Shown: positions 41,552 to 50,842, counted from the stretch's first letter. The stretch: DNA of 64,000 bases from an uncultured Candidatus Melainabacteria bacterium (GCA_934718135.1 CAKUZW010000001.1:62001-126000); one strand, 5' to 3'. Numbers and translations: made by a program. The notes: generated by a model not told the origin, from the sequence alone.

Positions 41552-43714
41552 TTATCTCAAACTTTCAGGAACTGCCATTGGAATAGGTGCTCTTCCTGAT
41601 TGTGGAACAGGTGCACTTTGTTGTTTATAACTTTTTACGACATCAGATGGTGTTGAGTCTTTTGTTATATTATTCAACGGTTTTGGTGAAGTTTCAGAAG
41701 AAGTTGTTTCTTGTTCTGATGAAGTTTCGACCGGAGTTACAGGGTCATTTCCTTCCGGTACAAGAGGTTGTTCTCCTGTTGTTGTTTTTGATGATTTTGC
41801 AAATGTGGCATGATAATTTTCAAGTTCAACAGGTGGGTAATCAAAATCTCTATCACCGTAATCCCTTGTTGCAACTGTCATAATATCTTTCCAAATTCTT
41901 GCAGGAATTGTACCACCATACAATCCAGGAATTTTTTTGTTGTTATCATCTCCAACCCAAACCCCTGTAACTACATCAGGAGTGTAGCCTACAAAATAAG
42001 CATCTCTTGAGTCATCTGTAGTTCCTGTTTTACCTGCGGCAGGTTTTCCAATATTTGCAGATGTACCGGTACCTGTTAGTATTACAGTTTTAAGCATTGC
42101 AGTCATTTCTGCGGCTGTTTTTAAACTCAATTGGTGTGAAGATTTTGTTTTTGATGCTCTATAAAGAACTCTTCCTCTTGAATCTTCAATTCTTTCGATT
42201 GCATAAGGTTGAACAACATATCCACCATTTGCAAATGCTCCATAAGCTCTTACAAATTCAAACATCTTAACTCCGTTTGAACCAAGAGAAATTGTGTAGT
42301 CATATTCTAATGGTGTTGTAATTCCAAGAACTTTCGCAACTTGGATTACTGAACGAATTCCCACTTCTTGAATTACACGAGCGGCACAAACGTTTGATGA
42401 AATCATTAATGCTTTATATATAGGAATTTTTCCTCTATATTTGTGTCCTGCATTGTGCGGGGACCATTTTGCAATTGTAATCGGGCTATCATCAACTATG
42501 TCATTTGGAGTAATCCCTTTTTCCATAGCTGCTGCGTAAACAAAAGCCTTAAATGCTGAACCAGGTGGTCTTATCGCTTGCGTAACTCTATCGTATTGGC
42601 TTTCTCCGTAATTTTTACCACCTGCAAATACTAAAATTCTTCCGTCAATTGGGTTGAAAGAAAATACTGCAGCCTGTTGAGATTGACGTGTTAAGCCATA
42701 AGCTCTCATATTTTTTAAAATAGATTCGTTTGCCGCTATTTGAGCTTTTGAATCCAGTGTAGTAATTACCTTGTAACCTCCATGGATAATATCAGTTTCA
42801 TCAAAACCTAATTTTTCCATTTCTTTCATTACGTAATCACTGAAATAAGGTGCTTTGTTTGTTGTGTAAAGTTGAGGAACTGAACTCAAATGAATTTCTG
42901 CATTAATGGCTTTGTTGTATTCATCTTCTGTGATATATTTCATTGTCAGCATTCTTTTCAGAACCTGATTACGTCTTTGTTTAGCCAATTCCTTATTGTT
43001 ATAAGGGTTATAAACTGACGGAGCCTGTGGCAAACCTGCCAAAAGTGCTAATTCGGGTAATGTTAATTGGTTAAGCTTTTTATTAAAATAAATTTGAGAT
43101 GCTGCGGAAACCCCATAAGCTCCGGCTCCAAGATAAACATTATTTAAATACATTTCTAAAATTTGGTCTTTAGAAATTGTTTTTTCAATTCTTGCAGCAA
43201 CTTCAATTTCTTTAACTTTTCTTGTAATCGTTCTTTCGTTTGATAAGAACAAAATTCTTGCTAACTGTTGGGTTAGTGTACTTGCCCCTTGGACAGTGTG
43301 ACGAGCTATAACGTTCTGAACAGATGATCTCGCAATTCCTAAAAGATCATATCCGTGGTGATGATAAAAGTTTTTATCCTCTGTTGCGATTAATGCTTCT
43401 TTGAGTTCATCCGGAACATCTTTTAATTCAACTTTGTCGTAAGTGTAAGCAGTAAATGTTTTTATAATTTCACCGTCTTCAGAATAAAATTTAGTAACCA
43501 AATTTGGTTTCAAATCTTCCAAGTTTTCAATTGGAGGAAGAGAAGACAAATATAAATTAAAAGCTACAAATCCTGCTAAAACAAAAGCAGAAGAAGTTAA
43601 AACAAACATTTTAACATTTGTGAAAAACTTATTTTCTTTTCGTCTTGAAATATTTTCTCTTGCAATATCTTTTGCCGCTCTTTGGCGTTTATATCTCTCG
43701 TAAGAACTGGACAT
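41552..43714 (-). CDS. Class A penicillin-binding protein (PBP1A type)
   Basis: A 720-residue bifunctional peptidoglycan synthase. One N-terminal membrane helix lies near residues 33-52. The glycosyltransferase (GT51) domain has EDKNFYHHHGYD with the catalytic Glu, GASTLTQQLAR, and NVYLGAGAYGVSAAS. The transpeptidase domain has the Ser-x-x-Lys nucleophile in RPPGSAFKAF, Ser-x-Asn in SSNVCAAR, and K-T-G in AGKTGTTDD. A Ser/Thr/Pro-rich tail of about 90 residues ends the protein. It polymerises and cross-links the wall on the periplasmic side. Confidence 0.95.
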   Translation of the reverse strand: MSSSYERYKRQRAAKDIARENISRRKENKFFTNVKMFVLTSSAFVLAGFVAFNLYLSSLPPIENLEDLKPNLVTKFYSEDGEIIKTFTAYTYDKVELKDVPDELKEALIATEDKNFYHHHGYDLLGIARSSVQNVIARHTVQGASTLTQQLARILFLSNERTITRKVKEIEVAARIEKTISKDQILEMYLNNVYLGAGAYGVSAASQIYFNKKLNQLTLPELALLAGLPQAPSVYNPYNNKELAKQRRNQVLKRMLTMKYITEDEYNKAINAEIHLSSVPQLYTTNKAPYFSDYVMKEMEKLGFDETDIIHGGYKVITTLDSKAQIAANESILKNMRAYGLTRQSQQAAVFSFNPIDGRILVFAGGKNYGESQYDRVTQAIRPPGSAFKAFVYAAAMEKGITPNDIVDDSPITIAKWSPHNAGHKYRGKIPIYKALMISSNVCAARVIQEVGIRSVIQVAKVLGITTPLEYDYTISLGSNGVKMFEFVRAYGAFANGGYVVQPYAIERIEDSRGRVLYRASKTKSSHQLSLKTAAEMTAMLKTVILTGTGTSANIGKPAAGKTGTTDDSRDAYFVGYTPDVVTGVWVGDDNNKKIPGLYGGTIPARIWKDIMTVATRDYGDRDFDYPPVELENYHATFAKSSKTTTGEQPLVPEGNDPVTPVETSSEQETTSSETSPKPLNNITKDSTPSDVVKSYKQQSAPVPQSGRAPIPMAVPESLR

Positions 43715-43866
43715 GCCACATCTCCCTATTAAAAATCATAAATAGCTTTTACATTATACCATATAATATATTATAGCAAATTGTTTACATTATTAAAAAT
43801 CAATTGAAAATTAATGTTTTTTAGTCTACACTAAGAAAGCTTGGAAAAAATTGGAGAAATAAGATT

Positions 43867-45240
43867 ATGTACAACGTAGCAATTATTGGAGCTGGTCCTG
43901 CCGGAATTTTTGCGGCTTTGGAAATTATGAAGTTAAAACCTGAATGGAAAGTGGTTTTGATTGAAAAAGGGCAAAGAATTGAAAAAAGAAAATGTCCTAT
44001 TAGAGAAGGTTCACCAAAATGCGTAAACTGTAAACGTTGCGGATTACTTTGCGGTTGGGGTGGAGCCGGAGCTTTTTCTGATGGTAAATTAACTTTGACT
44101 CCTGATGTTGGAGGTCATCTTGTTGATTATATGACGAGAAAACAGGCTGAAGATTTGATTGACTACGCAGATAAGTTATATCTAAACTATGGTGCAACAG
44201 AAGAAGTTTTCGGAACTGACAGAAAAGTGTTTGAAGAAATTGAACATCAAGCTGTTTTAGCGGAATTAAAACTTGTTCATTCTCCTGTCAGACACCTTGG
44301 TACAGAAAGAAGTTTGGATGTATTAAAGAATATGCAAGATTATTTGGATGATAGAATAACTATCTTGAATAATGTATCTGCAAAATCTTTAATTGTAGAA
44401 TGTGAACAGGTTAAAGGTATTGAACTTGATAACGGAGATATAATTTCTGCGGAATACACAATTATTGCTCCGGGTAGAGAAGGTGCAGATTGGTTATCAC
44501 ACGAATTTGCAAAACACAAAATCGGTATGGTTAATAATGCCGTTGACGTTGGGGTTAGGGTAGAACTTCCAGCTCCGGTTTTTGAACCTTTGACATCTAA
44601 ATTGTATGAATCAAAATTGATTTATCATTCTCCTACATTTGGTGATGAAGTTAGAACATTCTGTATGAACCCGAATGGTGAAGTTGTTCAAGAAAATTAC
44701 AGTGGAATTGCGACTGTAAATGGTCACAGTTACGCAAATTACAAAACTCCAAACACAAACTTTGCACTTTTAGTAAGTGAAAAATTCACTGAACCGTTCA
44801 AAGAACCTATCCAATATGGTCAACATATTGCAAGACTTGCTAATATGTTGGGCGGAGGTATTTTGGTTCAAAGATTTGGTGATTTGTTAGACGGCAGACG
44901 TTCTACTCCGGAAAGAATAGCATCAAGCGTTATCACTCCAACTCTTACTTGTGCAACTCCTGGGGATTTGAGCCTTGTTATCCCTTATAGACAGATGACA
45001 AGTATTATCGAAATGCTTCAAGCATTGGATAAAATTGCTCCTGGAACAGCTTCAAGATATACCCTTCTTTATGGTATTGAAGTTAAATTCTACTCTGCTA
45101 GAGTAAAATTAACTCAACAACTTGAAACTGAAGGCGTTAAAAACTTGTTCACAATTGGTGACGGTGCAGGGGTAACAAGAGGATTACTTCAAGCTTCAGC
45201 ATCAGGTGTTTATGTTGCAAGAACAATTTGTGAAAGATAA
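43867..45240 (+). CDS. FAD-dependent oxidoreductase of the COG2509 type
   Basis: A 457-residue flavoprotein. The dinucleotide-binding motif is at the N-terminus: VAIIGAGPAGIFAALEIMKL, followed by the acidic VVLIEKG. A Cys-rich loop (KCPIREGSPKCVNCKRCGLLCGWGGAGAFSDGKLTLT) and the C-terminal TIGDGAGVTRGLLQASASGVYVAR place it in the uncharacterised FAD-dependent dehydrogenase family. The cysteines could bind an Fe-S cluster or be redox active. The substrate is unknown. AATTGGAG precedes the start, and a terminator lies 12 bp downstream. Confidence 0.85.
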   Translation: MYNVAIIGAGPAGIFAALEIMKLKPEWKVVLIEKGQRIEKRKCPIREGSPKCVNCKRCGLLCGWGGAGAFSDGKLTLTPDVGGHLVDYMTRKQAEDLIDYADKLYLNYGATEEVFGTDRKVFEEIEHQAVLAELKLVHSPVRHLGTERSLDVLKNMQDYLDDRITILNNVSAKSLIVECEQVKGIELDNGDIISAEYTIIAPGREGADWLSHEFAKHKIGMVNNAVDVGVRVELPAPVFEPLTSKLYESKLIYHSPTFGDEVRTFCMNPNGEVVQENYSGIATVNGHSYANYKTPNTNFALLVSEKFTEPFKEPIQYGQHIARLANMLGGGILVQRFGDLLDGRRSTPERIASSVITPTLTCATPGDLSLVIPYRQMTSIIEMLQALDKIAPGTASRYTLLYGIEVKFYSARVKLTQQLETEGVKNLFTIGDGAGVTRGLLQASASGVYVARTICER

Positions 45241-45252
45241 ATAATATATGAG

Positions 45253-45284
45253 AAAGAGCCTTGAGTTTTAATTCAAGGCTCTTT
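45253..45284 (+). terminator. Intrinsic terminator after the FAD enzyme
   Basis: AAAGAGCCTTGA pairs with TCAAGGCTCTTT around an 8-nt loop and is followed by T residues. Confidence 0.85.
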
Positions 45285-45287
45285 TAG

Positions 45288-45316
45288 TTTACAACTGTTT
45301 AAAAATTTGTTATAAT
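45288..45316 (+). promoter_or_regulatory. Promoter of the prepilin at 45352
   Basis: TTTACA at 45288-45293 and TATAAT at 45311-45316 with a 17-bp spacer and TGT directly before the -10. The predicted leader is about 29 nt. Confidence 0.75.
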
Positions 45317-45351
45317 AAGAATAAAATATTTGGGAGTTATAAAAGTATATA

Positions 45352-46101
45352 ATGATATCAAGCAAAGATAAAAAGAGTGTTAAGCACGTAGATTTGCCAC
45401 CAACAAAGGTGAAATTTGCATTTACTTTAGCGGAGGTATTAATCACCCTTGGCATAATCGGTGTTGTGGCTGCGATGACAATTCCAACATTGATGTCAAA
45501 TATCCAGAAAAGACAACTTGAAGCTCAAATTAAGGCAAATTACTCCATAATACAACAAGCGATAAAATTTGCAGAAGATGACGGAGCTTCTTATGATATG
45601 GCAATTCAAGACGGTAGTGACGCGAGTGTAAAGGAATGGTTTGATTCTTTTTTAGGACGGCATTTAAAAGTTGCACAATTCTGTTCAAACGGGAAAAGCG
45701 GTTGTTGGCATAAAGAAGGCATAGTTAAAGATTTGCTTGGAAATCCGCCACGATATGAATATGATAATGGTATTGGAGGTAATATTATCAATTTCAAATT
45801 GTTTAATGGGGCATATTATAATATTGACGGAAATACCGCAGAAGATATGGCGAATTTTGGTATTGACACAACTTCTGACGGTTTAACTATTTATTTTGAT
45901 GCAAACGGGGATAGAAAACCAAACCGATTTGGGAAAGATATTTATATTTTGGTTTGGACAGATAAGGGGCTTCTTCCTGCGGGATATAACAGAACTCAGG
46001 CAGAAGTTGACGCAAGTTGTTTGCGTGGTGACGGGTATTACTGTTTGCAAAAAGTTATTACAAGTGGTTGGCAAATATCAGATCAGGTTTGGCGGAGATA
46101 A
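45352..46101 (+). CDS. Prepilin-like protein with HVDLPPTKVK leader
   Basis: A 249-residue protein opening MISSKDKKSVK followed by HVDLPPTKVKF; A23-F24 starts AFTLAEVLITLGIIGVVAAMT. It carries the same 30-bp module as three other family members but only one pilin signal, and no XRE gene next to it. The mature part has Cys pairs, the signature FDANGDRKPNRFGKDI and the end SGWQISDQVWRR. It is the close paralogue of the 15046 gene across the whole C-terminal half (NGDRKPNR, VWTDKGLLPAGYNR). The ribosome-binding site is weak, GGGAG about 15 nt upstream. Confidence 0.82.
   Translation: MISSKDKKSVKHVDLPPTKVKFAFTLAEVLITLGIIGVVAAMTIPTLMSNIQKRQLEAQIKANYSIIQQAIKFAEDDGASYDMAIQDGSDASVKEWFDSFLGRHLKVAQFCSNGKSGCWHKEGIVKDLLGNPPRYEYDNGIGGNIINFKLFNGAYYNIDGNTAEDMANFGIDTTSDGLTIYFDANGDRKPNRFGKDIYILVWTDKGLLPAGYNRTQAEVDASCLRGDGYYCLQKVITSGWQISDQVWRR
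45384..45413 (+). repeat. HVDLPPTKVK 30-bp module, copy 4
   Basis: Identical to the copies at 15369, 28056 and 32895. Here the preceding codons (SVK) differ from the others, so the identity begins sharply. Confidence 0.9.
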
Positions 46102-46105
46102 GGGG

Positions 46106-46450
46106 TTAATCGCCTGAAATTCCTGGAGAATTCCCGGGTAAACATGTTCCAAATTGGCAAGATGAATTGTAAGGAGTGTTTCCTGTTTCTTGGTTTGAGG
46201 GGTTGTCATCAACATCCATGTTGATTGTTTCAGGAATTGTATGCGGTGTGTTCGTAAATTCTTTGGATGAATCTCTTGTTGGATTAATCATCTGGTCAAT
46301 GTGGTTTGGAAGTAATTTGTCTTTTATTGTTTGTGGCTGATTATCAAGATTTGCTTTGCAGGCTCCCAAATCTTCAAGTTTGCACGCCCCGAAAGCTTGT
46401 ACTGACATAAATGATGCGAGCATTACGGCTAACATTATAATCTTTTTCAT
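46106..46450 (-). CDS. Small exported Cys-containing protein, unknown
   Basis: A 114-residue protein with a clear signal peptide (MKKIIMLAVMLASFMSVQAFGA). The mature part is Asn/Pro/Thr-rich with four Cys (CKLEDLGAC near its start and CQFGTC near its end), so two disulfides are possible. AAGGAG lies ten bases upstream. It is convergent with the prepilin at 45352, the stops four bases apart. Function unknown; possibly envelope or secreted. Confidence 0.75.
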   Translation of the reverse strand: MKKIIMLAVMLASFMSVQAFGACKLEDLGACKANLDNQPQTIKDKLLPNHIDQMINPTRDSSKEFTNTPHTIPETINMDVDDNPSNQETGNTPYNSSCQFGTCLPGNSPGISGD

Positions 46451-46574
46451 AACTTGATTTCTCCTTGGTTTAATCTATATGTATAATATAAAAGATTATT
46501 TAGCCATTTACATTGGAGAAAAGTATAATTTTTTAACGCAAGATTAAAGATGTGAGCAAATTAAAAAATAAAAC

Positions 46575-47027
46575 TTATCTGAAAATCATAAATTTTTTAT
46601 TTTCTCGTTTTTGCATGTTGTCTAAAACTTCTTTGAATGGAATAATCGGTTCCATTTTGTATCCGCAATCTTCGGATAGCGTTCCGCCCATAGTGAATAA
46701 CTCTTCTTGGGGATATCTTCTGCAAATCCCGGGACGCCAAAAGTGAATTTTGCATCTTTTAGTTTTTGGGTCTAAGTTTGTGCATTCAAATATAAGCCCC
46801 AAATCATCTTTCCCAATAATTTCTAAATCTGAATAGAATTTGTGTAAAAATTGAAGTTTTCGAAATTCTTTTTCGTCTTTCAAAACATGTTTGAAATGCT
46901 TTACATAAATATGCGTGCAACACATTCCGCAACTTTTGCACTTTCCGGTACGCCAGTAGTGCTTTTTGAGAATTTTTGCATGTATAAATTTTCGGAGCTT
47001 TTCAAACATAAAAATATCATAGCCCAT
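46575..47027 (-). CDS. YkgJ-family cysteine-cluster protein
   Basis: About 150 residues. CKSCGMCCTHIYVKHF and, 50 residues later, CTNLDPKTKRCKIHFWRPGICRRYPQ form the Cys cluster of this zinc/iron-chelating family. Start choice is uncertain: ATG at 47027 or 47009, or a TTG at 47069. No strong ribosome-binding site is visible for any of them. Molecular role unknown; the Cys pattern suggests a metal centre. Confidence 0.8.
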   Translation of the reverse strand: MGYDIFMFEKLRKFIHAKILKKHYWRTGKCKSCGMCCTHIYVKHFKHVLKDEKEFRKLQFLHKFYSDLEIIGKDDLGLIFECTNLDPKTKRCKIHFWRPGICRRYPQEELFTMGGTLSEDCGYKMEPIIPFKEVLDNMQKRENKKFMIFR

Positions 47028-47155
47028 AAATATATTAAGAATTGTAAATATTAAAAATAAAAAAGGCAAATAAAAATCTTGAGAGGAATTTAATCAAATG
47101 TAAACCTTACAAAAACTGACATAATACTATAACATAACCAAAAATAACCAACCTT

Positions 47156-47181
47156 GACCTCTTAAACGAGGTCTTTTTTTT
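47156..47181 (+). terminator. Plus-strand terminator without a plus-strand gene
   Basis: GACCTC-TTAAAC-GAGGTC followed by eight T. Both flanking genes are on the minus strand and the T-run is only on the plus side, so it may end a small RNA. Confidence 0.6.
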
Positions 47182-47183
47182 AT

Positions 47184-49577
47184 TTAAATGTCCAAACCTG
47201 TAAACATTTCCAGTGATGTTACATTTTTTAGGAGTGGAAAATCTTCCAGATTGTAGTTTTGGACAAAATCAATTGCTTCATTTCTTGCAAGTTCAAGAAT
47301 TTTCGCATCGCGTACAATATCAGAAATTATCAAGTCCGGAAGTCCTGATTGTCTTGTTCCTAAAAATTCTCCGGGGCCTCTTAGTTGCAAATCTTTTTCT
47401 GCAATTACAAATCCGTCATTTGTTTCGGTCATAATAGAAAGTCGCTCTCTTGTATCCTGAGAACGAGAAGAAGTTATCAAAACGCAGTATGATTGCAAAG
47501 AATTTCTTCCGACACGACCTCTCAATTGATGAAGTTGTGAAAGCCCAAAACGTTCAGCGTTTTCAATGACCATAACCGTAGCATTTGGCACATCAACTCC
47601 GACTTCCACAACTGTTGTTGCGACAAGAACATCATACTTCCCGTCTTTGAAATCTCTCATTACTTCTTCTTTTTCGTCATTTTTAAGTTTTCCGTGAAGT
47701 AATCCGATTTTGTATTGAGGAAAGACTTCTTGTTGAAGTTTTTCTGCTTCAATAGTTGCGGCTTTTGCAGATAGTGTTTCACTTTCATCAATAAGCGGAT
47801 AAACAACATAGGCTTGGCGTCCGGTGTCTACTTCTTTTTTTATCAAGTCCCAAACTTGCCTGTGAGAACCTGTCAAGACTGTCTTAATTGGTTTTCTGCC
47901 TTTAGGCAGTTCATTTATCACTGTCAAATCCAAATCTCCGTGAACTGTCAATGCTAATGTTCTTGGAATTGGAGTTGCTGTCATTGTAAGGATTTGCGGA
48001 TTTTGGGATTTTTTCTTCAAAATATTTCTCTGTTTTACCCCAAATCTGTGCTGTTCATCAACTACAATTGCTCCAAGGTTGTTAAATTCCACATTGTCCT
48101 GAATTAGGGCGTGAGTTCCGACTGCGATATTCATTTGACCGTTTTTGAGGTCAGTTTCAAATTTTTGTCGAACTTTTTTACCATGGCTTCCCAAAAACAA
48201 TCCGACACTAAGCCCAAGCGGGGTAAGCCATTCAATAAGATTGTTGTAGTGTTGTTGAGCAAGAATTTCAGTTGGAGCCATAAGTGCACCTTGATAACCG
48301 TTTTCAACTGCTGCAAGGAGCATAATTGTTGCGACAACTGTTTTCCCGCTACCTACATCTCCTTGAAGAAGTCTTTGCATTGGAGCTTCTGAATTCATAT
48401 CTTGCAGAATTTCGTTTACAGCTTGTTTTTGACCTGAGGTTAATTCAAATGGTAAACCTTTGATAAATTTTTGCACAAGTCCGTCCTTGTGAACTTGCAA
48501 ATTGTATGATGATGTCGTTTTGGCTGTATTTTCACGTAATCTGATTAGTTTTAATTGGATTAGAAATAATTCTTCAAATATCAGCGAAAATCTGGCATGT
48601 TCTAGTGCATTCATTGTTTCAGGAAAATGAATTTGCATAACAGCGTCTTTTTTATCCATAATTCCAAGTCTTTCACGAATGAAATCAGGGATAATATTTT
48701 TGATGTCATTTTTATAAAGTTCAATCGCATTATATATCGCTTTTCGCAATGTTTTTATGCTCAAATCTTCACAAACTGTATAAATCGGTACAATTCTTGC
48801 AATATTTAAATTTGAATCAGGATTTTCTCTGAATTCTCCCGTCATAATAGAATATGTCGGCTTATCCATTGTTAGTTGTCCTGAATAATTGTTCATTTTG
48901 ACAATGCCGGACAACATTATTCCTGCATTTTGCGGAAATTGAGATTTCATACGTTCAAGCAAATATTTGTTTCCTTTTGCGTTGAAAAAACTTAATTCCA
49001 TTCTTCCGCTTTCATCTCCAATAACAACTTTTGTGACTGATAGATTATTTCTTGTATTGAATGAGGAAACAGATTTTATGTACCCGAAAACCGTTGTAGT
49101 TTGACCTTCTTTTAGATTTTTAATTAACGTTCTTGATGAATAGTCGATATGTTTTTTCGGAAAATACATCATCAAATCTTGTGCTGTAAAAATGCCTAGT
49201 TTATTTAATTTGTAAGCAACTTTTGGTCCTACACCTTTGATGTACATAACATCGACTTCAGATGGGTGTTTGGTTCGTTGAACTTGGCGTTCTTTTTCTT
49301 CTTGTTGTTCTTGGGCTTCTGCTTGAATATCTGCTTTTATTACCCTAATCAAGTGTTCAATTGATTTTCTTCTTTCGTTGATTGAAGCACAAGGGTAGTG
49401 CTCAAAAGCTTCAATAACAACTTCCCAACGAGTGTTTTTCTTGTTTTTTTTGAAGTTTTTTTGAGCCTCTTTTTTTATGAAGCTTGAAAAATTTTGCGTT
49501 TTTCCATGAATATCAATATAGCGATATTTAACTTCAATATCTATAGCGGCTTTAATTTTATCCAAGTTCTCAACCAT
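47184..49577 (-). CDS. recG: ATP-dependent DNA helicase RecG
   Basis: A 797-residue helicase that remodels stalled forks and Holliday junctions. An N-terminal segment of about 100 residues precedes the wedge domain (YIKGVGPKVAYKLNKLGIFTAQDLMMYFP). The helicase core has Walker A LLQGDVGSGKTVVATIMLL, the DEQH box VVDEQHRFGV, motif III LTMTATPIPRTLAL, and motif VI QLHQLRGRVGRNSLQSYC. It is longer than E. coli RecG (693 aa) owing to the N-terminal extension, which also occurs in some other phyla. It is a single gene. Confidence 0.95.
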   Translation of the reverse strand: MVENLDKIKAAIDIEVKYRYIDIHGKTQNFSSFIKKEAQKNFKKNKKNTRWEVVIEAFEHYPCASINERRKSIEHLIRVIKADIQAEAQEQQEEKERQVQRTKHPSEVDVMYIKGVGPKVAYKLNKLGIFTAQDLMMYFPKKHIDYSSRTLIKNLKEGQTTTVFGYIKSVSSFNTRNNLSVTKVVIGDESGRMELSFFNAKGNKYLLERMKSQFPQNAGIMLSGIVKMNNYSGQLTMDKPTYSIMTGEFRENPDSNLNIARIVPIYTVCEDLSIKTLRKAIYNAIELYKNDIKNIIPDFIRERLGIMDKKDAVMQIHFPETMNALEHARFSLIFEELFLIQLKLIRLRENTAKTTSSYNLQVHKDGLVQKFIKGLPFELTSGQKQAVNEILQDMNSEAPMQRLLQGDVGSGKTVVATIMLLAAVENGYQGALMAPTEILAQQHYNNLIEWLTPLGLSVGLFLGSHGKKVRQKFETDLKNGQMNIAVGTHALIQDNVEFNNLGAIVVDEQHRFGVKQRNILKKKSQNPQILTMTATPIPRTLALTVHGDLDLTVINELPKGRKPIKTVLTGSHRQVWDLIKKEVDTGRQAYVVYPLIDESETLSAKAATIEAEKLQQEVFPQYKIGLLHGKLKNDEKEEVMRDFKDGKYDVLVATTVVEVGVDVPNATVMVIENAERFGLSQLHQLRGRVGRNSLQSYCVLITSSRSQDTRERLSIMTETNDGFVIAEKDLQLRGPGEFLGTRQSGLPDLIISDIVRDAKILELARNEAIDFVQNYNLEDFPLLKNVTSLEMFTGLDI

Positions 49578-49925
49578 AGTTATGATTTTACAACAAGATT
49601 AAATGAAGTCTATAAGTTAATAGAAAGTCTATGGATTCGTTACTGTTTACAATAATTAACAAACCTCGAACCCCAATAATAATCAATCATTCAACCATTC
49701 TTCAAACTAAAATCTAATCCTAAAGTATTAATTTTAAAAGATTAATGTTATTTAGCTAATTCTTTTGGGTTTAGTAAAATTGTAAAGCGAGAAATCAGAG
49801 GATAAGATTTTTGAATATAAAATATCGGTTGAACACGGAATAAAAAGTTTGCCCTCATGTTTTGAGGGCTCCAACCCCAAAAAACGGTGAAAAAGGGGTA
49901 TTTAAACAAAAAATCATACAAACGG

Positions 49926-49954
49926 TTGACAGACATTGAAAAAAATAGTAATAT
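49926..49954 (+). promoter_or_regulatory. Promoter of the compact prepilin at 50011
   Basis: TTGACA at 49926-49931 and TAATAT at 49949-49954 with a 17-bp spacer; an alternative TATAAT at 49952-49957 would need a 20-bp spacer. Confidence 0.65.
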
Positions 49955-50010
49955 AATCGTTATGTAAAGCGTATGTTATAGTTTTATTTTAAAAGAAAGG
50001 TGAAAAGATT

Positions 50011-50787
50011 ATGACAAAAAGATTCGGTTTTACTTTGGCAGAAGTTTTAATCACATTAGGTATTATCGGTGTAGTTGCTGCTATGACTATCCCAACATTG
50101 ATTTCAAATACAAACGGTGCAAAATTCAGATCTCAATTCAAAAAAACATTATCAACATTGAACCAAGCAGGTTTGATGGCTCAAGCTCAATATGACTTTG
50201 ACTTTGCAGGTACTACAGCAAAATGTTCTGATTCAGTTGGTGGTAAAACTTATGCAGGGCACCATCCTGATTCAGCAATGTCATTCTGTGCAATCTTGAA
50301 CGGTACTTTAACAGGTCAAACATTATATCCAGTTTTATCAGGAGACAATGGTATCAAACGTAATAACAATGGTACTGCAGTAAATTATGAATTAGTATTA
50401 AGAGACGAAATTCCTGAAAATTACACTAATTATGTAGCATATACACTAGCTGATGGTTCAATTGTTGCATTTGATCCTGATGCTCAAGGTTGTGAATTAC
50501 CGGTTGGTCAACAATTAACTGGTGTCGTTATATCTGGCCTTGGAGGAGAAGGTGTTGCAGACTTATCTTCTTGTGGAGGGTTTATTGATGTAAACGGTGC
50601 TACATTACCTAACAAAGAAGTTACTTGTTCTGATCCAACTGTAATTACAGATTCGAACGTACAAACTCCATGTGTAGTTAAAAACGATGCTAACCACATG
50701 ACAGATGTATTCCCTGTAGTATTCCACGATGCAACAGTAGAACCTGCTTCTAACGCAGCTAAATACGTCTTAACAACTTCTAAATAG
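50011..50787 (+). CDS. Prepilin-like protein, probable abundant (major) pilin
   Basis: A 258-residue prepilin with the shortest leader in the window: MTKRFG, then FTLAEVLITLGIIGVVAAMT. A G precedes the first mature residue, as in classic prepilins, where most relatives here have A. The mature domain ends with a Cys-rich part; IDVNGATLPNKEVTCSD is the family signature in diverged form. The gene has a good promoter, AAAGGTG before the start, smooth codon use and its own terminator, as expected for a highly expressed structural subunit (inference). No repeat extension, no 30-bp module, no XRE neighbour. Confidence 0.85.
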   Translation: MTKRFGFTLAEVLITLGIIGVVAAMTIPTLISNTNGAKFRSQFKKTLSTLNQAGLMAQAQYDFDFAGTTAKCSDSVGGKTYAGHHPDSAMSFCAILNGTLTGQTLYPVLSGDNGIKRNNNGTAVNYELVLRDEIPENYTNYVAYTLADGSIVAFDPDAQGCELPVGQQLTGVVISGLGGEGVADLSSCGGFIDVNGATLPNKEVTCSDPTVITDSNVQTPCVVKNDANHMTDVFPVVFHDATVEPASNAAKYVLTTSK

Positions 50788-50842
50788 TTGATAGTATAGG
50801 ACAATTGACTTGCGGTGACAAGCTCAATATCTGAAAATATTT

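Noticed and set aside
15369..45413. The identical 30-bp modules considered as attachment or integration sites
   Set aside because: They are always in frame within prepilin leaders and no integrase or cargo boundary is associated.
49748..49936. 62-codon minus-strand frame upstream of the compact prepilin
   Set aside because: Its start overlaps the likely promoter (TTGACA at 49926) of the prepilin and the protein matches nothing I know; no ribosome-binding site is clear.
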